Assembly: GCA_002104905.1 (NCBI GenBank)
Contig: MCFE01000001.1
Location: 281,099 to 345,098, forward strand
DNA length: 64,000 nucleotides
Source: Basidiobolus meristosporus CBS 931.73
Lineage: Eukaryota; Basidiobolomycota; Basidiobolomycetes; Basidiobolales; Basidiobolaceae
Direction: 5' to 3'
Shown here: piece after piece, positions 35,362-45,758 of the stretch
Position numbering within the stretch: the stretch's first letter is position 1
Layout of the letters: each line of letters starts with the position of its first letter
Translations under genes and position numbers: made by a program
Notes under the pieces: model-generated
Database searches by the model: none
What the model was told of the DNA's origin: nothing
What the model saw: only the letters and a program-made list of their open reading frames with translations

Positions 35362-35929
35362 AGTCTTAATGAACTAAGAATAATCGGCATTGACATTGAT
35401 TTTTTAGTGGCGAACTGGCAATTATCTTTATTTTGGTGATTGTGAGCACAAACCTACCTATTAATCAGACCATAATCCCTGTACTAGCCCAAAATGGAGT
35501 TGGCAAATTTAGATTTTGGTCAATGCATGAATTAGAATATAGAGTGGCATAGCTTTGAATGCATGAGGAACCACCGGATGTAGGTCACTATACAATGTAA
35601 ATTATTTACGATGAAATATCCACAACTCATTGCTAATTGATATATATATATATATATATAGGGCTCAAGTATCTATTTCATTAAAGTAAGCATGAGCACA
35701 CATGTCAACACCTACCAACTTGTAATTGTTGGGTAGTGAATAGGCCTCTACGAATAGGTTATTGCACACAGTAATTGGCCATAAGCCTATAAAATGTATG
35801 TTTATCATACAAAGAAGTTACCGAAATCAAAAAAACACCACCATAGATGATGCAAATGAACCACCAAAGGAGATATGGTCAGACTTTACAATACTTCACT
35901 TGCTTGAATTGAAACGGACGGGAGAACCC
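35362..35929. other. AT-rich spacer with a (TA)n microsatellite
   Basis: Holds a (TA) run at about 35639-35660 and no gene. Confidence 0.5.
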
Positions 35930-36790
35930 CGGCTTGTGAATTGTACGTTGCGCATTCAACTTCCAACGTCATGTCTTTTATACGTATTCATGGTAATTGC
36001 CAAATCGCAACTGTGTCGGTGTTTCGGCCACAACAGTAGCACTAGTGAAGAATGGTCCACTAGTATTGAGGCCCAGTACCATCTTGCCAACAAACCGCTA
36101 CTGAATGCTTGCACTCATAGGCACTGAGTGGCTTACACATACAGAGCGCTGCTACATTCGGAAATGCTGTACCACCCATGCTTACCCAAAGTTGACAAGC
36201 TGCTTTGTAAAGAATCATCCAGATTTTGGGAAGATCCCTTAATTAACTTCAACTACAAATATGGCACTTATTCGCATTTTCTACCACCTTCATGAGTGAA
36301 TATGTTTCTCATTACAGAGTTTAGTGCCACGGCCAATTAGCTTTCAGTTTCACTTGGTTCCACTGAAAGGGTAACAAACCTGAATCCATGGCACACAGAT
36401 CAATGGACTTGTTCTCGTATTAGATACTATCAGCTTCTATCGGGATCTGGATCTTGAAGTGGCTCAAAAGCGATGTGATGAGAGTGTCTCCAAGCTTCAG
36501 GTGTGGGGTGCTGTCCACCAATAAATCCATTTGAGCAAGTTAGAATCGAGACGTAGAAGTTCGTGTGATTCATATGCGATGAGACGGGCTATGAGAGAAT
36601 CGACTTGGTCGCGAGTAGGACAGCCCAAAGTATATAAGGGTAAGCAGCTTTCAGGTCATAGTCAACATACAATCCACACACTTGACTCGTTCTCCGGAGC
36701 TGCCAGTTTGTTCAGGAGTGGGCTTTTTCCTTCGGCCGTTACTCTGCCCAGGCGATAGCCCTGATTGCTGCCGATACACCGTCTGAGCAC
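35930..36790 (+). repeat. Subtelomeric repeat family, diverged copy A
   Basis: Shares blocks with copies B and C: a segment with CAGTAGCACTAG near 36045, the TATATAAGGG motif at 36631-36640, and the following block containing GAGCTGCCAG and TTGTTCAGGAGT. It is more diverged and has indels. It encodes no recognisable protein. Confidence 0.6.
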
Positions 36791-37514
36791 GCTTGTAATG
36801 ATTGGCTTCTTGCTTTCAATGTAGCAGCAAATCGATACTACTCGGGGACCACCGATAGGGTGCTTTGCTAATGAGATGTGCCGATTAGCATTGTATTTTA
36901 GTCATTGAGGTTCGATGTGATGAGCAGGCATGTAGCGAGTCACTATCCTTCTGAATAAACCTTCTTAATGATGACGGGTCAAATCATCGTTTCCAATTTC
37001 ACCCCAGATCGACGGATAGCATGCCCCCACTGAATCTTAGTGCGGCACTCCATCTAGAGGTGCTGGTTGCTGTTGCTCTTAATTATCTATGCGAAATACC
37101 ATCACTTTTTTATTGTACAATCATCATTGTATGAGAAATATCTTTAGTATGTTCTCAGGTTCACAGCGTCTAATAGTACCTTCAGAGTATAAATAAACAG
37201 GCAAACTGCGAGGTTGCTGTATAGACCCATGATATTAACATTGCTTGTTCGATTTAGCATATATCTATGTCATCCATGTATATACACTACTTCCAAATAA
37301 CACATGGAACCATACACTGGCGGATTTCATGCGAAAAACCACACTGGAGAAGATAACTACCTGGCAAAAATAATTCATAATTCTCTGAAAGATCCAAAAA
37401 GACCTCCCTCCATTCCTTTATTCTAGCTTATTAAACACAGAGTAAAGTGATCTCCATAGTCCCTAATTCAGCACCGGGGTAAACCTTGCTCATTGCTCCG
37501 TAAGTAGCGGATCA
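36791..37514. other. Subtelomeric spacer
   Basis: No gene or repeat recognised between repeat copies A and B. Confidence 0.4.
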
Positions 37515-38630
37515 CCAATGCGTGTGCATCACCAGTAAAGCACCCGTTACCATAGATAGTGGGCCATCAGATGTTGTGCGAACAGCCAGAACGCCAGCAG
37601 AAGGGATAGCAGGATGTGGATTGTCTGTTGCTCATTCCACTTGTGCCAGCACACCTTTTATGCACATTCATGGCATCAACGGACTATGTAGCTTGGGTGC
37701 AAACATGGTGCAGAACAGTAGCACTAGAGGACTGAAGAGCGTACCACCAATATTGGGGTCTAACACCCAGTTACCAAAGTTGGCTTTCATGTGGCCCTTG
37801 GATTTAGTACATCGGGAAGGAATAGCTAGAATCCGTATAAGGATATATGGCATTGTGACACCCAGATTTTGAGATAGAAGCCCGATGGATCCTAATTCAA
37901 ACTAGGTTCACCCATGCATCTTGCTCAGTGCAAGGTAACACGGTGAATTTGGGCGAACGACTGCATATGCTGCGGCACCAATTGGAGAGTTCTCTTACAG
38001 GTCCTGTAGCTCGTATTCTCAGTGCAAGGTTGCGCGGTGGAATTGGCCAGCTGGATGCTTAGTACGAAGTGCAGTGTGTACCACTGAAGAGGCCATGACT
38101 CATGCTGCCGATTTGGAAGTTCACTTCGGAATCAGCTGTCCATTTCGAGGATTTGTGCTTCCGTTCCATGAACGTTTCAGTGCAATATCACCTCCTCTGA
38201 GTGAACAAGGCAGACTATGTGTGAAATACGCAACAGTATATAAGGGCAACTGTACCTTTCGACAAACTCAACATACAGTCCACACCCTTGATTCGTTCTC
38301 GAGAGCTGCCAGCTTGTTCAGGAGTAGCACTCATCCGTCTGCCATCTCGCCGCCCAGATGATCGCCTGGCTTTGAAGGGAATGCCTCATTCTACCGCAAA
38401 CAGATAGGTGATGGTAATGCATCGACTGGGATCGGCCACGTATTCTCATCCATACCTGCTACCGGTATTAATGTCATTGTTGAGCACATGTATGTCACCT
38501 CAATGCACATTGGCATTTTACCTTTTGCACAGTTGTAAGGAGTGATTGGCAGGAAAAGGAGTTCTCCACTTGAATAAACTAGTCTAATGATGACGATGCA
38601 ACAAAATATGAGCATGATTTAATCGGAACA
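37515..38630 (+). repeat. Subtelomeric inverted repeat, left arm (copy B)
   Basis: About 1.1 kb that pairs with the right arm at 40098-41243 in inverted orientation. The outer ends match (CCAATGCGTGTGCATCACC against GGTGATGCATACACATTGG). The arms differ by many transitions, several at CpG, and by small indels. The arm contains TATATAAGGG at 38237-38246 and a 116-codon ORF at 37522-37872 with no family similarity I recognise. Confidence 0.85.
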
Positions 38631-40097
38631 AGTGATCGCCATCAGTCAACGGCGATGTTATCTGTTGCATCCAAGCGAGTGATTCAATATTTCAGAGCTC
38701 AGTTTAATCGAGCTTTTGCCGTGTAGTTCCAACACCGGGCATTTTCCCTGCGAGGTAGGCTCAATGTGCCCGATTTGGCTGATGTTTCAGCATATCAGGC
38801 GTAGCAATATCAGCCCACTCCAACTAGCAATAACTACAGAGTGTTTCAGCCTCCCACTCTGAGTTACTGCAAAGTGTCTGTATCCATACAGTACTATCGC
38901 CAAACATAAGTTTCATTTATATGTTTCTTGACACTAGCTGGTTTATGCCCTCGGTACGTACAAAGTTAGTAAGGGCGGTAGACTGCAATGCACGTGATGT
39001 TAGATATTCTGACATCACAAATTCACTGCTGATACCGCAGACTACGAGCATCGTCTACAAATGCTGCATTATTTCCGTTGGAGATAGTGTTTTATCGCAG
39101 TGCTACCCAGTACCTTTTAGTTTACCACGAAGGATGCTAGTATTTCAAGGTCTATCCTAGCTAGTTCAGGCGCTCAGTACTACTGGATTCCTTAAGGAAC
39201 CTTTGTATGCGCCCTGCTATAATACATTGATTTGCCAAAAGTTGGAGGTAACCACTTCTCCTTATAATCGAATATTTTAGTATGCATCTTGCTAATTGGT
39301 AAAACATTGAATGTGTGATAAATATCTGCAATTGTGGAAGGCTTTAAATGGAGTATTATTTTGATGGTTGTCAACATGCCCTTAGACTCTGTTGACCAAT
39401 ACCGGTAGCAATGAGCCAAATATTATTTGATCGAATACGGTAAGCTTCCAAACCATATCTAAACACCTTAATACCTCAGAAATGTTGGAGAGTTGGTGAC
39501 ATATTACGGCTTAGTCGTCACGCTACTCATATTTACCTGTAATTAGAATTCCAGCCATTCCTAATCCAATATATTGGCTAATAGCGTACCAAATATCATG
39601 AGATCGTTCAATTGGGCTCTTAACAAAGGAAGTCGGAATTTTCATTCATCGAGTGAAGATCGTGATGACCGGCCTGCAAGCATTATATATGGCAATAGGT
39701 AGTCCAAAGCCAAACGGCCTTGGAGAACTTCCCGGAATACTAGAAAGCAGTTGACAGTGCTGCGGAAAATACCATCTGAAATTTATGGGATGCGGGAAAA
39801 AGCAGCAATTCAATGATGGACGAATATTCGACATCATCAGTCACCACAGTACGTGAATTCATCCAACCATTTCAATTATGCATGCATTGATAGCAAGATA
39901 AGCCAAGAATATAAGTTGAATAAGATATCCACCTGTGTAATGGTAAGACTTGGCCGAAGCCTTTAATATTTGGATGGGACGGACACTACTTGGCCTGATG
40001 TGCCTGTTCATCTACCGAAATGAGTAAAGGCTTTAATATATTACAACACTCATTTTGATGCAACAGATAACACCGTCGGCTACTAATGACGAGTACC
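38631..40097. other. Spacer between inverted repeat arms
   Basis: About 1.47 kb with no recognised gene. The small ORFs look random. Confidence 0.5.
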
Positions 40098-41243
40098 TGT
40101 TCCGATTAAATCATGCTCATATTTTGTTGCATCGTCATCATTAGACTAGTTTATTCAAGTGGAGAACTCCTTTTCCTGCCAATCACTCCTTACAACTGTG
40201 CAAAAGATAAAATACCAATGTGCATTGAGGTGACATACATGTGCTCAGCAATGAAATTAATCCCGGTAGCAAGTACGGATAGGAATACGTAGCCGATCCC
40301 AGTCGATGCATTACCATCACCTATCTGTTTGCGGTAGAATGAGGCATTCCCTTCAAAGCCAGGCGATCATCTGGGCGGCGAGATGGCAGACGGATGAGTG
40401 CTACTCCTGAACAAGCTGGCAGCTCTCGAGAACGAATCAAGGGTGTGGACTGTATGTTGAGTTTGTCGAAAGGTACAGTTGCCCTTATATACTGTTGCGT
40501 ATTTCACACATAGTCTGCCTTGTTCACTCAGAGGAGGTGATATTGCACTGAAACGTACATGGAGAGGAAGCACAAATACTTGAGATCATCAGCTGATATC
40601 AAAGCGAGCTGCCGAGCCAGCCAAACGAATCTTTAGTCATTCCAATGGAACACAGAGCACTTCGTACTAAGCATTCGGCTAGCCAATTCCACAGCACAAC
40701 CTTGCACCTAGATTATGGGCTATGGATCCGGCAAGAGAAATACGAGTGGGCAACACACCAATCGGTGTTTGAGTGCAGGAGTTGATTCGACTATTCTCAC
40801 CGTACATTTTTGCACTGCACAGAATATTTGGATAGGGCTCATTCAAACTAAAATCAATCTGGTTTCCTTCTCAAAATCTGGGTGGCTCATCAGATATCTA
40901 GTGACACCCTGCCATATATCCATATATCCATATACGGACTCTACAATGTACTAAATCCAAGGGCCACAGGAAAGCTTATATTGGTAGCGTTGTGCTAGAA
41001 CGCGCTATTAGTGGAAGAGTTTATAGTTCCCTAGTGCTACTATCTAACACCATATTTGTACACAAGATGCATAGTCCGTTGATGCCATGAATGCGCATAA
41101 AAGGTGTGCTAGCACAAGTGTAATGAGCAACGTACAATATACATCCTGCTATCCCTTCTGCTGGCGTTCTGGCTGTTTGCACAACATCTGATGGCTCACT
41201 ACCTGTGGTAATGGGTGCTTTCCTGGTGATGCATACACATTGG
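40098..41243 (-). repeat. Subtelomeric inverted repeat, right arm (copy C)
   Basis: Inverted counterpart of copy B. It carries the TATA motif as CCCTTATATA at 40482-40491. Its outer end stops exactly where LINE fragment I begins, so the retrotransposon probably inserted at, or beside, this arm's end. Confidence 0.85.
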
Positions 41244-41824
41244 GTAGGGGGAGACCGTCACCAGCAGGTGAGATTGTTATTTCAGTTGAAACAAAGAAGC
41301 CAGTGCTACTGTTGTAGCTTTGATACAAGAGTGTGTAGCTGAGGGGAATTTGCAGGTAGGTTAACAAGAAGTGAATATAGTTCTTCAGTGCTCAAGAAAC
41401 TGTTCAGTTGGAAGGGGGGGTAGTAAGAGGGGTAAGAATGACTTGTGAACAACATTAATGAGGGGAATGTGATAAGGATTGATATTCATCATAAAGGGAG
41501 TGTGCTGCTTCAGATATTGCTGCCAAAGGTCTGTCAAGTACTTCAGGTAGGCCAGCTTGGGTTTTTATGACTGCAGAAGATAATGTGCAAGCTTCTTGAC
41601 TTCAGGATCACCAAGTATTGTTCTCCAGCAGGAGCCAGGTGTAGTGTGGTGTGTTCTCTTCCAGGCCTTGATCAGTGGGCTGTTGCAGTGGTGAAGCTTG
41701 AGATATAATTTGGTTCTAAGATAGAGAAGTCTGATCTTATAGGGCATAAACCCAAAAACACCACAAATAGCATGTCTGTAGGGGTACTCAGGCAGATGAG
41801 GCACCAGAGAGTTAATGCACCAGA
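41244..41824 (-). mobile_element. LINE fragment I (3' end of family 1)
   Basis: Matches the 3' part of the near-complete copy V. On the minus strand it encodes the RT C-terminal tail and ends in the family 3' terminus (GTGACNGTCTCCCCC-type). The sense 5' side is cut at 41824, where fragment II abuts. The + strand junction reads TTGGGTAGGGGG. Confidence 0.8.
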
Positions 41825-42230
41825 CTTAGGGGAGGGAAAGTCACCAAGGTAGGTGAAATCTTTATTTAATTTCACACAAGTTTAACTACAAATAAAGAAG
41901 CCAGCTGGGAATAGAAGATTCCCAAAGCAAACACCAAGTTGAATATGAAGAAATCTAAGCTAAAGTTAGGGCAGTATCCCAGAGTATGCTGGAGTTCAGG
42001 TTCATGAGGGAGTGAAGTAGATAAGCTTGAAAGATATAATAATTTTTTAAGAAGTGGGTAACAGCAGGTGAAGGGGAGTTTTTGATAAGTGAAGTGAATC
42101 ATCAGAGCAGAGATTCCTCTAATGAAAAGATCTTGTAAACTGGAGAATCAGGAAACTCTTTAAAGGTGTTTTATCCAAGAGAAAATTGTAATAAAACTAT
42201 TGAATGAGTTAACTGAACCCAAGTGACAAC
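41825..42230 (-). mobile_element. LINE fragment II (family 2 3' end plus short internal remnant)
   Basis: Starts on the + strand with CTTAGGGGAGGGAAAGTCACCAAG, the complement of a family 2 3' terminus close to that of copy III. It ends with a 59-bp block (42172-42230) that recurs at 44938-44995 on the far side of copy III. It is either a deletion derivative or a 3' fragment plus flank. Confidence 0.6.
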
Positions 42231-44937
42231 TTAGGGGAGGGAAAGTCACCAAGTTGGTGAAATCTTTATTTGAGTCAAGAACTAATCTAAGTACAAATAA
42301 AGAAGCCAATTAAGAAGTCTAGAGCCTCTCTAATAAGTACTCTAATTTATGTTTTGTTTCATCTCTAATGTTTGTTTCTATAAAGTAAAGCTCATCAGGG
42401 GTAAATACAAAATTCAAGGGTCTTGGGGGAAGTACCAATTGTAGATGTTTCTGTTCAATATAATCCAAGACTGGAATCCAGCCTGGAATTAGGTGAAGTA
42501 GGAAAGGTGTGTGGACTTTTAAGTAGCTCTGCCACATAGATCTTAGATGGTCCTGAGCCATTAGTCTTGGTTTCTCAGCTTTTTGAAGTTTTGAAGCAAG
42601 CTCTGTTACTACAGCAGAGCCAACCAGGGTGTGCCAGCAAGAAGATTTCAGGGAGGAGTTAGATTTAAGCCATTGTTTGATGGAGGGGTTATGTGATTTC
42701 TGAAGTTTGACTAGGAAGGAAGCACAGAGATAGATCATTTGGATTTGGTATGGGTAGAACCCAAAGGCTCCATAGTTGCATGGATATAGGGAGATACTGG
42801 AAGATAAGGTACCAAGAATCTGATACACTGATGGAGAAATTTATCCAGGCAGTGAAGTTCTCCGGAGGTTAGGGGTATAATGTGGAGACCAAATTCAAGT
42901 ACTGGCAGTACATACTGCTTCAGAAGTATAGGGATCTTTTGAATTGGGGTTTCTGGAGTGACTACTACCCAAAGCTTTTTAAGAACCTGTTGGGCAAGAT
43001 TGACCCTATTATTCAGGTGGAGCTTTGAGTCAATCCCATGTTGACAAAATGGCAAACCTTGATATATTGCTGTTGGTTGTAGCAGAATGGTAGTGTTCTG
43101 TATATTTGTAGTGCACTCAATTGGGACTGTCTTGGAAATTGAGAGTGAGAGGTTGTTGGCAGCCAAGTACTTCTCAATGATGGCAGTGTATGTTATGGGA
43201 TTAGGAGTAGCAATCTTGATATCATCCATATAGATAGTTAGTAGTGAATAGCAAGAGTCTGGTGAGGGGCCTTTTGAAAATAAAGAAAAGTCATATAGAA
43301 ATATCACAAATAATAAGGGACCTAATACAGATCCTTGGACTACTCCATTTGGAGCCTCATAAGTCTCTGATGTTCATTGCGGATGTAAAATTTTGGCTGA
43401 GTTCTCACAAAATAGAGAATGTACAAGAAGGGTCATTGGTAATATGGTAACTCCTAATAGCTTTCTCCAAAGCAGAGCTCTGTCAACAGAGTCAAAGGCT
43501 TTAGTAATGTCAAAGAGAATGGTTGGCAATAAGAATTGAAGTGAATGATCATGGCTTAGTACTATAGCTATATCCAAGGAGAGTTTGGGCAAGAAGCCAA
43601 ACTGAGAAGGATGAAATGGATGTAGTTGAGATTGTAAGGATCTTGCTATTATGAGCTCAAAGATTTTCAGGCAGGTTGGTAGGAGTGAAACTGGCTGGTA
43701 AGAACTTTGGAGTGAGTGTTTCCCCTTCCCTTTATATAGGGGGATTACATTTGACTGTGACCAGGCCATTGGGGTAGTCAATTGTTGGGCACAGAGAGTG
43801 TAGAATGGGAGAAGTAAGTGACTCATTTTGGAGTAGCACACCTGGAGTAGATCATAGGTTATCAAGTCATGTCCAGGTGCGGTAATTGCAGGAAGCTTCT
43901 TTAAAGTTTTCTCTAGAACCTTGGCTGAAATCAGAATTGGAGATGTTGGATTGCTGGATATGTTACCAGTATGGTAGAAAGGAGGAGTGGGATGTACAGA
44001 TGAATCAAAGAAAATAGGGGTCAGTTTGTCTGGTGATGGTATACTCCTTGCTTGGGGTCTCATGGCTTTGTATACTCTTGATATGGACCTTGTGGTGGCA
44101 TTCATATCTACCAAGGGCAAGGTATCCATGATATGACCCCATAATCTAGTATGCTCAGTGCTCTGTATTGACTTAGAGTAGGAGATTGTGCTTTCCAGGA
44201 GGTTCTGTGTTTTTGGGTTAGGGGAACAAAGGTAGCTGGAATTTAAGGCAGAAATAATGGATTTCCATTTAAGTTGGCTTGCAGATGGCATTTGGTAGGA
44301 CTTGGTGGGCAGGGCCAGACAGCCAGTGATTATGATGAAATGCTAGTAATATAGCCATAATGCATTTTTATCATCACAAATCCATGCAGGTAAGCTGGGA
44401 AATGCATATTCTGTAAGCAAGGATTGGTAGTTGGCAAAGTCTTGTATCTGTGATACTGAAGCTTTGGCTGGCAAGATTGTTAATGGCTGAAGAAGGGAGC
44501 CAATTGGTAGAGTTTTTCTGGCAGAAATGATAATATGTATTGGCTTGTGATCAGATTTCTCCAGTGAACCACAGCTGATATTCTCTGGAATGCTTGTAAC
44601 CTGGTGGATGTACTGTAAGGCAGCTGGAGTAGCTGTTACCCAGTCAACACAATGTTGCGCTTGCTGAGTGTTTAGAGTGGCCAGATGGTTTTGTTGGAGG
44701 AACTTTGTAAAGTGCTCTTCTTTGGTTCTAGGTCTGGATGAGATAGTGGTGATATTTTCTGGATGGGGAATATTTTTATCTCCCACTACCATACAAAGGA
44801 TTGATGAGCTGTTGATGAACTCTGATGTGGCCAAGAAAATTGCCAGTGTTGTGGAGTTGGAAAGAGATGGAGGGAGATAGATAGTAATGGCTACTATAGT
44901 TGGAACTGTTAGAGCATAGCAGTATTACTCATTGTTG
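42231..44937 (-). mobile_element. LINE copy III (family 2), degenerate APE-RT element
   Basis: Minus-strand non-LTR retrotransposon. In sense order it shows an AP-endonuclease domain (VVGDKNIPHPEN, then SDHKPIHI), an RT domain (APGHDLITYDLL, VIPLYKGKGKHS, LFDITKAFDSVDRALLWRKL, then TIYMDDIKIA at the catalytic box) and a C-terminal tail. The frame is broken into at least four pieces. The RT box is YMDD rather than the FADD of family 1. The 3' end carries an AATAAA-type signal. The first part of the endonuclease domain is missing. Nearly identical 58-59 bp blocks flank it. Confidence 0.85.
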
Positions 44938-44995
44938 TATCCAAGAGAAAGTGTGATAAAACTCTTGAATGGTTTAACTGAACCAAAGGGACAAT

Positions 44996-45758
44996 TAAGT
45001 GCAGAATCTTAGAATTGTCAGAGAGTGGCAGAAATATCAGCAGAAAGATTCTGATCTAATATTGGTCTTGGATATAGCTGGGTTGGCTATAAAGACAATG
45101 ATATTTGTTTGCTAGGCAGGCTAGGATTGGTGTTCTTTGGAGTGCTAGATATACTAGGCTTGGATAGAAACTAGAACGGAATTGTTGGATTCTTATTTTT
45201 GCTGAGACAGAATCTTAATTTCATTGAGACACACACTAAACCAAAAGGTTCAGTAAACTTTATTTATACTTTTCTGATCAAGTTGAATTAGTAAGTGCCA
45301 AGGGACTGGATTGGTTGAAATCAATTTGGGTGTTCATAGGTGCATAAGATAAATGAAAATTACATCATCAATCAACTGATGTCTTGGCAACTGCACAGTG
45401 GTTGGATAGATCTCAGATGACTAATCAACTGGGAAGGCTTGGCAGATAGGTTGATAACGTAATGACCATTTGAAAATAGATCAGGTGTGATACCTAAAAA
45501 TAGATTCTGAGGTGGGATAAAATAAACTGTAACTGGGATTTGTTATGTTTGGGTTAGGGAAAATCAGTTAGGGTACTAGATTTTCAAACGGAGTAAAATT
45601 GGCTAAGTTTTAAATGTTGATGCACAGCATCACTTCCTTCTGGAAGAGGAGTTTTTTGATACCTTCTGGGTTCCTCTGCAGCTCCAATACTGATCAATAA
45701 TGGCAACATCATCAAAGCTGGTGTATGGTTCCCAGGTGTTGTGTTTGGCATAGGGTTA
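44996..45758. other. Spacer between LINE copies
   Basis: AT-rich, with no gene recognised. A short stretch near 45655-45750 weakly resembles the outer end of the subtelomeric repeat B/C. Confidence 0.35.

Noticed and set aside
38921-39160. Small ORFs in the inverted-repeat spacer
   Set aside because: Short, with random composition and no homology that I recognise.
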